Source: Deltaproteobacteria bacterium
GTDB taxonomy: Bacteria; Bdellovibrionota_C; UBA2361; JANWWW01
Direction: 5' to 3'
DNA: 46,428 bases
NCBI GenBank assembly: GCA_025055295.1
Contig: JANWWW010000005.1
Location: 1-46,428, forward strand
A model generated the notes under the pieces. The model ran no database searches, was not told the DNA's origin, and saw only the letters and a list, made by a program, of their open reading frames with translations. The translations under genes and the position numbers were made by a program. Shown piece by piece: positions 25,853 to 33,884 of this stretch. Every line of letters starts with the position of its first letter. The first letter of the stretch is position 1.

Positions 25853-26715
25853 GGACCGCGATCGTAACTCCTTTTGACGAAGACCTATCGCTTGACCTTG
25901 GTTCGTTTGAGCGTCTTCTACTAAGACAGCTTGAACACGGTGTAACCTGTATCATCCCATGCGGGACCACAGGTGAAAATCCAACTTTGTCGGAGGAAGA
26001 ATGGGAAAAATTGGTCTCAGTATCTGTCAGAATTGTCTCAGGAAAAGGACTAGTTGTGGCAGGAGCTGGTTCAAACGACACTCAGCGAACAATCAACAGG
26101 TGTAAAAAAGCTTTTGATCTTGGAGTAGATGCTGTTTTGGTGGTCACGCCTTATTACAACAAACCGACCCAAGAAGGGTTATTTCATCACTTTAAACAGG
26201 TAGCTAACTTCGTCAAAGGCCCCTTGATACTGTACAATGTTCCAGGCAGAACTGGTGTTAATATTCTTCCCGACACAGTGTTAAAGATAGCTCGAGAGTG
26301 TGAAAATGTTGTGGGAATAAAGGAATCCAGTGGGAACATTGGGCAAATAATGGAGTTGATATCCAAAAAACCAAAGGACTTCTTCGTTTATTCTGGGGAC
26401 GATTACTTGACTTTTCCGATGATGACGCTTGGAGGTGATGGGGTTATTTCGGTTGTTAGCAATGAAATGCCGACTGAGATGAAGCAGCTCGTAGATTTGT
26501 GCTTAAACGAAGACTTTGCTAAAGCTCGGATTTTACATTACCGACTTTTGCCTTTAATGGAGGGAAACTTTTTAGAGACTAGCCCGGGACCCGTAAAGTA
26601 TGTTTTAAGCAAATTGGGGTTATTAAAAGAAGTTTTAAGACCACCACTTGTTCCTATCAGTAAAAGCACAAGAGAAAAGTTGGACCAAATAGTATCAGAA
26701 CTTGAACTTGTTTAA
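25822..26715 (+). CDS. dapA: 4-hydroxy-tetrahydrodipicolinate synthase
   Basis: A class I aldolase-type lyase that condenses pyruvate with aspartate semialdehyde. FRGLGTAIVTPF opens the protein. The CGTTGENPTLSEEE loop carries the catalytic Thr pair. Y138 in LILYNVPGRTG and Schiff-base K167 in VVGIKESSGN are in place. At 297 residues it is the standard length. The chosen ATG lies inside the end of dapB (31-base overlap); no later start would keep the GTAIVTPF strand. It is the third gene of the lysC-dapB-dapA-asd operon. Identity is secure. Confidence 0.95.
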   Translation: MAFKWNFRGLGTAIVTPFDEDLSLDLGSFERLLLRQLEHGVTCIIPCGTTGENPTLSEEEWEKLVSVSVRIVSGKGLVVAGAGSNDTQRTINRCKKAFDLGVDAVLVVTPYYNKPTQEGLFHHFKQVANFVKGPLILYNVPGRTGVNILPDTVLKIARECENVVGIKESSGNIGQIMELISKKPKDFFVYSGDDYLTFPMMTLGGDGVISVVSNEMPTEMKQLVDLCLNEDFAKARILHYRLLPLMEGNFLETSPGPVKYVLSKLGLLKEVLRPPLVPISKSTREKLDQIVSELELV

Positions 26716-26730
26716 ATAGATAAGCTTCAA

Positions 26731-27705
26731 ATGAAGCTTGGCATTGTAGGAGTTTCAGGTCTAGTCGGCCAAACGTTGCTTCGTGTTTTGGAAGAACGCA
26801 AGGTAGTGCCGCGCGAGTTGCGGGTCTATGGTAATCAAAGCGTGGGCCAGGAAATCATCTTTTGTGAAAACAAAATTAAAATTGAACCTCTCAGAGAAAA
26901 TTCTTTCCATGGGCTTGACTTTGTAATTTTTACAGCTGGTAAAAATACCAGTCTTGAGTGGGCAAGGAAAGCAGTAAGTGACGGCGCTATCGTTATAGAC
27001 AACTCTAGCGCTTTTAGGCTTGAGCCCGACGTTCCTTTAGTAGTGCCTGAAGTTAATCCTCATGCACTACAAAACCATAATGGAATTATTTCAAATCCAA
27101 ACTGTGCTACCATACAGTTGACAGTTGCTCTAAAGCCCCTTTGTGATTTTAATTTAACCAAAATTGTTGTTACTTCGCTTCAAAGTGTAACCGGCGCCGG
27201 TCGCAAGGGTCTTGCACAGTTAAAATCAGAGATGAGACAAGAACCAGTGACACAATTTGCCTTTCCGCATCCAATTGCGTGTAATTTAATACCACAAATA
27301 GACCATTTCCTTGACAATCTTTTCACTTTTGAGGAAATGAAAATTGTAAACGAGACTAAAAAAATACTAGAACTTACTGACTTAAACATTTCCGCAACCT
27401 GTATTCGAGTTCCGACAGTAGGAGCTCATTGTCAGTCGGTGTATCTGGAATTCAATGAGCCTGTCACTGCAAGCAAAATCTTACAAAAATTAGCCGAGTC
27501 AAAAGGAATAAAAATTTGTGATGATCCTTTTAAAAGTAATTATCCTATGCCAGTAAATGTCAATGGAAAGGACGAAGTTTTTATCGGCAGGATCCGTGAA
27601 GCGGGCTTCGAAAATGGCATTAACATTTGGGTATGCGCGGACAATTTGAGAAAAGGAGCCGCAACTAACGCCGTTCAGATATTGGAGCTAGTGTTGCAAG
27701 ACTAG
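26731..27705 (+). CDS. asd: Aspartate-semialdehyde dehydrogenase
   Basis: Reduces aspartyl phosphate to aspartate semialdehyde, the substrate of DapA. IVGVSGLVGQTLLRVL forms the NADP-binding turn, and SNPNCATIQL gives the catalytic cysteine C125. SLQSVTGAGRKG and the C-terminal VPTVGAHCQSVYLEF are family signatures, the latter containing the active-site His. At 324 residues it falls in the shorter Gram-positive/archaeal-like class rather than the 367-residue E. coli type. It follows dapA by 15 bases and a likely terminator follows at 27720. Operon order places both ASA-forming and ASA-using enzymes together. Confidence 0.95.
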   Translation: MKLGIVGVSGLVGQTLLRVLEERKVVPRELRVYGNQSVGQEIIFCENKIKIEPLRENSFHGLDFVIFTAGKNTSLEWARKAVSDGAIVIDNSSAFRLEPDVPLVVPEVNPHALQNHNGIISNPNCATIQLTVALKPLCDFNLTKIVVTSLQSVTGAGRKGLAQLKSEMRQEPVTQFAFPHPIACNLIPQIDHFLDNLFTFEEMKIVNETKKILELTDLNISATCIRVPTVGAHCQSVYLEFNEPVTASKILQKLAESKGIKICDDPFKSNYPMPVNVNGKDEVFIGRIREAGFENGINIWVCADNLRKGAATNAVQILELVLQD

Positions 27706-27719
27706 ACGTCCAGCCTAAG

Positions 27720-27746
27720 ATACTGTGCGTTTCAGGTATTTTTTTA
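27720..27746 (+). terminator. Rho-independent terminator after asd
   Basis: ATACTG and CAGGTAT pair (one bulged base) around a seven-base loop and run into seven T. It begins 15 bases after the asd stop and would end the lysC-dapB-dapA-asd transcript. Confidence 0.55.
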
Positions 27747-28499
27747 TTCAACTTAAGGGGTGTTTTTTATGCGTTTTTATCTAAAGTCATTTCAACTTTG
27801 GAAGCCTAACCGTTGTAAGAGTGTTAAAAGTATACGTATGAGAATACAAAAACAAATCTTTTTGAATTAAGCAGAATAAATCGATTTTTATTAAATCAAG
27901 CTCGAGGCACAAATTTTTCTTAAGTATGCGGGATTAAATTTTAGTGAAGTTTTTTCATTACCCGTAGCTATGAGCAATCCTAATATCATCACTCAAATTT
28001 TTCTCCTGATTTCCATCGCGCTTTTCAAGCTAGTTGCCGAAAAAAACCGGCTTAAACTAACAGCTATCAAATCGTCAGTGTTTTACCACGCAAATCACCA
28101 TGTAAACTTAATTTTAGAAAACTTGAAATTTGAATGTAAGCGGTCGTTACTTCAAAACCTGGCAAATTATTGGCGTAAAGATTTCATTCTTTTGTGTAGT
28201 CACTGAATTTGAAGACATATTATGTTGGGGTTTTTAGGAGCTGAATTTTTTTAGAGTAAAATTTGTTTGGTCTTATGTTAACTCACTTAACGTACCAGAT
28301 TTTTTTCAGGAAGGTCTGGCTTAACCTAAGCAAAAAATGCGTCACTTTATCACAATCTATGAAATCACGAAAAGCATACTGCGATTAAAATTAAATAAAG
28401 AAGGATTGTTTTAGGAACATTAACCAGTAGTGTCAAAAAAACAAGGTGTGTTTCTAAATCCCAAGCTTCGCAGCTAAAAAAGGAACGACAATAGAGTTA
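27747..28499. other. Gene-poor spacer, two doubtful small ORFs
   Basis: About 750 bases between asd and the unknown gene at 28668. A 33-codon frame (27769-27870) starts after GGGGTG and gives a small basic peptide. A 78-codon frame (27970-28206) gives a partly hydrophobic peptide (IITQIFLLISIALFKLV) without a Shine-Dalgarno sequence. Neither has a recognisable family or promoter pattern. CCAGA-15-TCTGG near 28300 is a weak hairpin. Confidence 0.4.
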
Positions 28500-28667
28500 T
28501 CACCCTAAAACTGCACCCGATGGAAGCTTCAGAATTCCTGAATTAGCTCCCTTTATGGTATCTGTAACACCTGAAAATCTCTTGGAAGCGACAAAATACT
28601 GGTCTAGCCCGGCTTTATTAAAAAACCAAGTAATTACGTAGATTTTTAAAGATCTTTTGAATTTCCC
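28500..28667 (-). pseudogene. In-frame continuation beyond the TGA of the 498-residue gene
   Basis: Reading on past the TGA at 28670-28668, the same frame stays open for 55 codons and ends at TGA-TAA. The translation is protein-like (YVITWFFNKAGLDQYFVASK, then FSGVTDTIKGANSGILKLP) with codon use like that of neighbouring genes. It contains no ATG, GTG or TTG, so it cannot easily be a separate gene. It may be the former C-terminus of the upstream gene cut off by a nonsense change, a readthrough extension, or chance. Confidence 0.35.
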
Positions 28668-30164
28668 TCACTCTTTTAAAACTTCCTTTACCGCTTTTCC
28701 TAAAGCTGCGTGGTACTTTAGCGACCAAAAAAATCGTACCCTCGATGGCGGGCTTTTTGAGTCAACCAAAATACCAAATTTTTCAAGACTGAAAGCCGCG
28801 TTTTCTAAAGTTTCAGGAAACACTTGAGATGACGCAGTGCACCACGGAGAAATGGTCTCGACGAAATCTTCCAAAGTTTTAGTGATACCTAGCGAGTCCG
28901 TTTTCGGTCTATTGATGATTTCTAAAATCAGTGAGGGGACTTTTAAAGCCTTAATAGGTTTTACAACTCTAATCTTGTTACTTTTGCCAACAGTTACTAA
29001 GTGAACATGATACGAAAAACTTCCAAGAAGTGATACAAAATAATAAAGCTTAATTAATTTTGCTTTCATAGCATCTGAAATCCAAGTCGACTCATTCATT
29101 GAGTCAGAACTTAAATAATTTTCCCATCTTGTTTTTACTGCGTGCAAACTTTCCACAAGATGCCCTTGTTCGTCAGAGATCAAGCGGATGCATTCGGAAA
29201 TTTTTCTATCAAGTTCCTGATCTGACTCTTTGCCATTATCTAATGAAATTTTCTGAGTTTGTAAAACCGAAAGCGCCTCAAAAAATTCAGCTAAACGATC
29301 AAGGTTTCTCGTTATCCTTTGTTCAAATTCAGCTTGTTCAACTTCCAAGCTCCTTTTACTCTCAGGATTTGACGCAGCAGATGAAACCGTTTCCTGTTTG
29401 CCTGTAGTTTTTTTTAACTCTTCTCGTTTTGAACCGAAAAAGCAAAAGGATAGGAAGCTTTTTGGCCTAATGTTAGCGGATATTTCCCTTGCCAGTTTTG
29501 AAAGTGTATCTGAGTCACTGGGTGTTATTAAACTGCTTACCTTCGTAAACGCCAATTTTTCGATGGAAGAAAGCAAGCTGAAAGCATAAGATTGTTTTAT
29601 CGTATTTTCATTTAAAATGCACAGAGAATTCAAAATATCTTCAAGGTCATTCGTTTCAAAACTAGATAAATCTGTATCAAAACCCAACTCCCTAGAGAGT
29701 AATTCCACTGTCTGAAAAGCAGGCGTCACCCCCGGAATTCTTCCCCGAGACCCCATTTCGACTAGCTTCCCGGATCTATAACCCGTGATTAAGTGCGGGT
29801 CGATCAGCCAGAAAGTTGCAACGCAGGCGCGAACAATTTTTTCAAACAGTTCAGGGGAGCTTACTTTTTCAAAACGAGAAACTAATTCGTCAACGCAACC
29901 GGCCAAACCGCTGACTAAATGCTCAAGCTGTTCCTCACTAATTACAACCGCTTTGTATTCGGTGTCTTGAAGCAACCGCTTTGGATTCAGCCCACCGGGC
30001 TTTGGGCTTCTGTTGCCTTGAGCAATGTTTAATAAGAAAGAGCATACGACCTCGTCAAGACCAGCAAGCGTTTCAGTAACATACTTGGGGTCGTGTCTTA
30101 AAACAACTAAATTCGGGCACTTTGGTTGCTTAGACTCTACCGAAGTGCCAATAACCAGCAACAT
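28668..30164 (-). CDS. Unknown 498-residue protein
   Basis: No signal peptide or clear membrane segment. The protein is mostly helical by composition, with a charged, probably coiled middle (about 255-345: KREELKKTTGKQE, EVEQAEFEQRITRNLDRLAE). I recognise no catalytic motif. The start is well supported: minus strand TTGCTT-17-TATAAT ends eight bases before the ATG. It is the third gene in the psd-(167 residues)-(498 residues) series but has its own promoter. The stop TGA is followed by 55 further open codons in frame, described separately. The function is unknown. Confidence 0.65.
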   Translation of the reverse strand: MLLVIGTSVESKQPKCPNLVVLRHDPKYVTETLAGLDEVVCSFLLNIAQGNRSPKPGGLNPKRLLQDTEYKAVVISEEQLEHLVSGLAGCVDELVSRFEKVSSPELFEKIVRACVATFWLIDPHLITGYRSGKLVEMGSRGRIPGVTPAFQTVELLSRELGFDTDLSSFETNDLEDILNSLCILNENTIKQSYAFSLLSSIEKLAFTKVSSLITPSDSDTLSKLAREISANIRPKSFLSFCFFGSKREELKKTTGKQETVSSAASNPESKRSLEVEQAEFEQRITRNLDRLAEFFEALSVLQTQKISLDNGKESDQELDRKISECIRLISDEQGHLVESLHAVKTRWENYLSSDSMNESTWISDAMKAKLIKLYYFVSLLGSFSYHVHLVTVGKSNKIRVVKPIKALKVPSLILEIINRPKTDSLGITKTLEDFVETISPWCTASSQVFPETLENAAFSLEKFGILVDSKSPPSRVRFFWSLKYHAALGKAVKEVLKE

Positions 30165-30172
30165 GATGACTG

Positions 30173-30201
30173 ATTATATTTTTTTTGTTGTTTTTAAGCA
30201 A
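30173..30201 (-). promoter_or_regulatory. Promoter of the 498-residue gene
   Basis: Minus strand TTGCTT, 17 bases (mostly A), then TATAAT, followed after eight bases by the ATG at 30164. This is among the best sigma-70 matches in the window and predicts a leaderless mRNA. Confidence 0.6.
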
Positions 30202-30209
30202 ATTCAGCT

Positions 30210-30713
30210 TTAGTTAACTGGGCAGAACTTTTTTAGTTCAGACAATTTAACCTGAGCCTCCAAAAACATATCTTCCAAGGAGTAATCAAGTTCTAATATT
30301 TTGATCTCAAATCTGATGTCCTTTATTGTGTCAAACGAAAAATGCTCAATAGCAGCGTTAAATCCCTCGCTAAGGGCGACAACTGCTTGTTTTTTTAAAT
30401 TGGCTATGTCTTCCGGCCTAAACCATGAGGGTTTTACCAGCTCGACAACAGCAAAATCGCTACTGACCACAAAAGAAAGCACGCAGCCAAGTTCAAGGAT
30501 TGACGGCACAAGATTTGTATCAATCCTATAGCTTTTGCAAACTTCGTAAAAGAAGGGATCCGGTATCACAGAAAATGAGCTTGTGATAACCAAACCAAGC
30601 TTTAAAGCATCTTCGTATGAAACGTCTTTAGAAGCTTTAAATCCTCTTTTGTGTTTTGGATTTAAGCTTAACGAACCCTGATCATAATGAATCAGCATGA
30701 GGCCGCTCGGCAT
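30210..30713 (-). CDS. Unknown 167-residue protein
   Basis: A soluble protein without signal or membrane segments. Visible features are a hydrophobic VVSSDFAVVELVKPSWFRPEDIANLKK stretch (about 85-110) and an acidic helical end (ILELDYSLEDMFLEAQVKLSEL). No family is recognised. TGGTAGAAT, an extended -10 box, lies one base before the ATG used here. If active, it would place the transcription start inside the first codons and favour the in-frame ATG at 30698, six codons later. It begins 15 bases after psd ends and lies 45 bases before the 498-residue gene. Confidence 0.55.
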   Translation of the reverse strand: MPSGLMLIHYDQGSLSLNPKHKRGFKASKDVSYEDALKLGLVITSSFSVIPDPFFYEVCKSYRIDTNLVPSILELGCVLSFVVSSDFAVVELVKPSWFRPEDIANLKKQAVVALSEGFNAAIEHFSFDTIKDIRFEIKILELDYSLEDMFLEAQVKLSELKKFCPVN

Positions 30714-30728
30714 AATTCTACCACATGA

Positions 30729-31487
30729 TTACCCTAACACTAATGCCTGACCTATTGAAACCTTCTCGAATACTTTCTTCGTAAAAACCATTTTCCTCTC
30801 AAAAAGCAACCATACGAACGATCCTAATTCAAATCGAGCTATCTCATCTCCTTTTAAAAAGTTTCCAAGGTGATATTCACGCTGGAACTTTTCTGAGAAA
30901 ACGATTCTGCTTACCCCTAGAGCACCGACAAGTATCATACAAATTGCCCCGAGCTGATCTGTAGAAAAATACACGAAAACGCGTTTGTTTAGAAAAAGGG
31001 CATCATCCAGATACCAGATTTTATTCTTGGGGTTAACGCTTCCAAGACAGATACCTTTTCGCTCAACACTAAGCACAGACCCACTTACCGGACTGTACAC
31101 ACGATGAAAATCCGAAACAGATAAATAGATTCCCAGACAGCTTTCGACAGAAAACCTAACCTGTGATATTAACCGTGACAATTTTGCCTTTGCTAAAACA
31201 CCGTCTGCATTTATACCATCAACCTGAAGAATTGTCCCCTCACAAGGCGATACAACCGAGCCGTCTTCAATTTTTACATTTTCAGGCTCCCTTATGAAAA
31301 CTTCTAAAAAACTTTCGTAATCATCGAAACTCTTTTTCTTTGCTTTGGACAGATCAATGTCTAGCGCCGAACACACTCGAGCTAAGATTTTTCTTAAACA
31401 AATCGGAATTGTAGTCCTGCATAAGATGCGGAGTATCATGGTATACGGAATAGCAACTAATGTGACGAGAAAAAAAACGGGGTTCAT
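30729..31487 (-). CDS. Phosphatidylserine decarboxylase-like protein with altered active-site residues
   Basis: 252 residues of the Psd family, which makes phosphatidylethanolamine at the inner membrane after self-cleavage at LG-ST creates a pyruvoyl group. An N-terminal membrane segment (3-22) is present. The conserved blocks are recognisable but changed: SPxDG is SPCEG (Asp to Glu at 83), HRVH is HRVY (H128 kept, His to Tyr at 131), and LGST is LGSF (S223 kept). The Asp and second His belong to the triad proposed for autocleavage in studied enzymes. LVGALGVSR and KGDEIARFELGS are otherwise normal. Either a variant still works or it is a decayed paralogue. It is divergent from secE. Confidence 0.8.
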   Translation of the reverse strand: MNPVFFLVTLVAIPYTMILRILCRTTIPICLRKILARVCSALDIDLSKAKKKSFDDYESFLEVFIREPENVKIEDGSVVSPCEGTILQVDGINADGVLAKAKLSRLISQVRFSVESCLGIYLSVSDFHRVYSPVSGSVLSVERKGICLGSVNPKNKIWYLDDALFLNKRVFVYFSTDQLGAICMILVGALGVSRIVFSEKFQREYHLGNFLKGDEIARFELGSFVWLLFERKMVFTKKVFEKVSIGQALVLG

Positions 31488-31506
31488 GCTGTTTTCTCGT
31501 TCAAGA

Positions 31507-31535
31507 TTGATGGAAATTCTGGCTTGAGGTAATAT
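31507..31535 (+). promoter_or_regulatory. secE-nusG promoter, leaderless
   Basis: TTGATG, 17 bases, then TAATAT; six bases later comes the secE ATG at 31542. The usual spacing puts the transcription start at the A of the ATG. Confidence 0.55.
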
Positions 31536-31541
31536 AAAATA

Positions 31542-31730
31542 ATGCGAAGTATTTTTAAATATTTCTCGGAATCGCGAGAAGAGTTTAACAAATTCACGTT
31601 TCCAAAAAGGTCGGAGGCTAGCAGAACAACATGGGCTGTTTTAATTATAATTTTTTTGGTATCATTATATTTGTTCTTTGTTGATTTCATTTTCAGCAGA
31701 ATTGTAAAGCTTTTTTTGCCTTATGAATGA
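31542..31730 (+). CDS. secE: Preprotein translocase subunit SecE
   Basis: A single-span subunit of the SecYEG channel that stabilises SecY. The protein has 62 residues, the usual size for the one-span type. The amphipathic cytoplasmic helix with the conserved E-F-x-K-x-F/V-x-x-P pattern is seen as SREEFNKFTFPKRSEASRTT. The membrane segment is VLIIIFLVSLYLFFVDFIFS. Its stop overlaps an upstream in-frame ATG of nusG (ATGA), and nusG is next, the standard pair. No tRNA-Trp or rpmG is found upstream. Identity is secure by sequence plus context. Confidence 0.92.
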   Translation: MRSIFKYFSESREEFNKFTFPKRSEASRTTWAVLIIIFLVSLYLFFVDFIFSRIVKLFLPYE

Positions 31731-31747
31731 TAAGTGAGGTTTTAGTT

Positions 31748-32356
31748 ATGACAGAAGAAACAAAGGACGAAACAAAAAACGGGAAAGTGGATCCACATAA
31801 CCCGTCTGTAGATGGAGTCACGGCGGAAGGGAGCAGAAAAACCGGTAAAAACTGGTATTCCGTTTATGTTCAATCCGGTTGTGAATTGAAAGCTTTGGAA
31901 GCTCTTAAACACAGAATTAATCAGAGCTCTTTTAAAGACAAGTTTGGCGAGATACTTTTGCCAAAAGTAAGTCAGGGTGACAATGAAAGCAGGGCTAAAA
32001 AGCTAATGCCCGGCTATATTTTTATAGAAATGGAGATGACAGATGACACATGGGATTTGGTTAGAAAGACGCCAAAGGTTCTTGGATTCATAGGCGGTTT
32101 CAAAAATCCTCCTCCAATTCCTGAAAATGAAATTGCTAGGATCAAAGAAATAATTGAAACTAAAGGGGAAGCTCTAAAAGTAAAGCTAGAATTTTCACCC
32201 GGAGATATCGTAGTCATAAACGATGGCCCATTTAAAGACTTTACTGGCAGAGTCACGGACGTAGACAACGACAAATCAAGATTGACGGTTGAAATCTCTA
32301 TTTTTGGAAGGCCAACTCCTGTTCATGTTGATTTCATTCAGGTCAATAAAAAGTAA
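31748..32356 (+). CDS. nusG: Transcription termination/antitermination factor NusG
   Basis: Binds RNA polymerase through its NGN domain and Rho or S10 through its KOW domain. WYSVYVQSGCELKALEAL opens the NGN domain, with PGYIFIEMEM and VLGFIGG typical. The KOW motif is FSPGDIVVINDGPFKDFTG. The frame also opens at ATG 31727, but GTGAGG lies seven bases before ATG 31748, which I choose. The result is 202 residues, with about 30 extra polar residues before the NGN domain. It is normally followed by rplK, rplA, rplJ, rplL and rpoB; here a kilobase without genes follows. Confidence 0.95.
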   Translation: MTEETKDETKNGKVDPHNPSVDGVTAEGSRKTGKNWYSVYVQSGCELKALEALKHRINQSSFKDKFGEILLPKVSQGDNESRAKKLMPGYIFIEMEMTDDTWDLVRKTPKVLGFIGGFKNPPPIPENEIARIKEIIETKGEALKVKLEFSPGDIVVINDGPFKDFTGRVTDVDNDKSRLTVEISIFGRPTPVHVDFIQVNKK

Positions 32357-32472
32357 GTCGCGGAGAATATCTGGCCTTTTACTTGTGTCTGTTATGAAAG
32401 CTCAGCCTATCGTAACTTGAAAAAACAATTGATTTATTTAAAAATCTAAAAAAGCTGATTTAATAAAGATAG

Positions 32473-32631
32473 ATTAGAGGGAAAATCATTAAAAACCCGC
32501 TTAAAAAAATTGGTGTCCTGTTTTTTATATTTTTTGCATCGTTGACCGGTTTTTTAACGGCAGTTACAAAATTTTTTCCCAAAATACACAACTTCCACAC
32601 GTTGTCAAATAGCACAGCGTTTAACCGTTGA
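32473..32631 (+). pseudogene. Startless membrane-protein-like frame
   Basis: 52 codons open between TAG (32470) and TGA (32629). The product has a basic start followed by a membrane-like segment (NPLKKIGVLFFIFFASLTGF) and a polar tail. AGAGGG lies just before ATC-ATT codons, so only a rare non-ATG start could be used. It could be a decayed small membrane protein or chance. I recognise no family. Confidence 0.25.
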
Positions 32632-33282
32632 CCGCCATTCTCGTATAACACACCAAAGCTTGAAAGTCCTCTAAAAGATTGTTCCTAAAATAACGTTATA
32701 AACCTCTTTACTCTTGACATTGAAAACTACCCTGAAAACCCCTGTTTTCCTGGACTACTTGCCCCTTAATCCACTTCTTTGTAAAGTCTTCGCTTTATTG
32801 ATTTTCATAAAGACCAAAAACAACTCCAAAACTTCCCTTATTTTTCTACCTCTGAGTTTACTCGTTACCGTTTAGATTTTGTTACTTTAAGTCGGTGGGC
32901 ACTCACAAATTCCACTGTAATCCATGTACTATCTTGGGACATTAACCCCACTTGTCTGCTTGCCGATGATTAATTTTAATCTTAATTTTTTTTTTGATAT
33001 CTTCAAAAAAGTTAATATAAACCGACTTGCTACGTATAGCGCCAAATACTTGGCTGTGTCCCTGTTACCCCAAATAGTGTTTGACATTTCAACCATCTCT
33101 GGCACCAGTTTTTCAACGGTCTTCCGGATTACTTTTTACTAATTTTAATACTTTACTAATTGATATTGCCTGGGTTTTCTTACAAATATCAAAGCAATTA
33201 ACGGCTTCGGTTAGATTGCCCTAGGGATTGAGATTATTTTGCTATCGTTCAATTACAATTTTTTTTGAAATTGATTATCTTC

Positions 33283-33295
33283 TGTAAATATTACA
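33283..33295. promoter_or_regulatory. Inverted repeat upstream of the Rrf2 gene
   Basis: TGTAA-ATA-TTACA is a perfect dyad about 90 bases before the Rrf2-type gene. It could be an operator for it; this is inference only. Confidence 0.25.
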
Positions 33296-33348
33296 TAATT
33301 TTTCTGCGCATATTTTGGGTGAAACGGGAGAGCTTTTGTTGCCAAGGT

Positions 33349-33378
33349 TTGTTCAAAAACTTGTGTAGTTTTTATAAT
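33349..33378 (+). promoter_or_regulatory. Promoter of the Rrf2-type gene, leaderless
   Basis: TTGTTC, 18 bases, then consensus TATAAT, which ends eight bases before the GTG at 33387. There is no room for a ribosome binding site in the predicted transcript. Confidence 0.55.
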
Positions 33379-33386
33379 TAACAGTA

Positions 33387-33827
33387 GTGTTTACCAAGCG
33401 GTTTGAGCTTGCAATTCTTGCATGCTTCGAGTTGGCACGATCGACGCGAACCGTGTCAGCCTCAAAAATATGCGAGTGGCTTGGAATAAGCTTGGATTTT
33501 GGCCACCAGATACTTTACAAGTTAAAAAAATCAGGTCTTATCCAGACAGAAAGAGGATCAAAAGGCGGAATAAAGCTAGCTCGAGACCCATCATCTATCA
33601 CGCTTCTCGATATTCTTATCGCAATTGAGCCAGAGGCTCTTAAACTGTGTTGTGAAAAAAGGGAAATATTTAATTTCTGTGTGAAAGACAACGAGATTTG
33701 CAGACTCAGAAACTTTTTTTACTCGACGTTCAAAAAAATTGAAAAGGAGCTTACTATTACCATTAAAGATTTTTTGGAAGACGGTTTGTTTTGGCCCCGG
33801 GAAAAAAAACGCCAAAAAACTTTATAA
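33387..33827 (+). CDS. Rrf2-family transcription regulator (IscR/NsrR-like, Cys-containing)
   Basis: 146 residues starting at GTG. The N-terminal winged helix has the family layout (KICEWLGISLDFGHQILYKL). It is followed by the wing and signature GLIQTERGSKGGIKLAR at 50-66 and ITLLDILIAIE at 71-81. After these come four cysteines, C88, C89, C98 and C105, where IscR, NsrR and RsrR carry their Fe-S ligands (three Cys plus a fourth ligand). A redox-, NO- or iron-responsive cluster is therefore plausible. Spacing differs from IscR. It is followed after 57 bases by the nicotianamine-synthase-like gene, with an inverted repeat between them, so that gene is the obvious candidate target. Confidence 0.82.
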   Translation: MFTKRFELAILACFELARSTRTVSASKICEWLGISLDFGHQILYKLKKSGLIQTERGSKGGIKLARDPSSITLLDILIAIEPEALKLCCEKREIFNFCVKDNEICRLRNFFYSTFKKIEKELTITIKDFLEDGLFWPREKKRQKTL

Positions 33828-33855
33828 TATGTCTTGTTTTTGATCTTCTCGTTGT

Positions 33856-33876
33856 TGCAAGATACTTGAACTTGCA
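33856..33876. promoter_or_regulatory. Inverted repeat before the nicotianamine-synthase-like gene
   Basis: TGCAAG-9-CTTGCA is a perfect 6-base inverted repeat that ends eight bases before the ATG at 33885. A nested CAAG-ATA-CTTG shares its left arm. It is a candidate operator for the adjacent Rrf2-type regulator, or an mRNA hairpin over the start region. Confidence 0.35.
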
Positions 33877-33884
33877 GCGTTTCT

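Larger units (their letters stand above)
32357..33386. other. One-kilobase gene-poor region after nusG
   Basis: The position normally taken by rplK-rplA. No ribosomal-protein gene is present on either strand. Small open frames at 32460-32651 (minus) and 32924-33142 (plus) lack start signals and recognisable products. The only coding-like frame is the startless one at 32473-32631, listed separately. A perfect 5-3-5 inverted repeat TGTAA-ATA-TTACA lies at 33283-33295, upstream of the Rrf2 gene. TTGTTC-18-TATAAT at 33349-33378 is the promoter of that gene. Confidence 0.5.

Noticed and set aside
32460-33142. Small frames on either strand in the gap after nusG
   Set aside because: No start signals, low-complexity AT-rich translations and no recognisable ribosomal protein.
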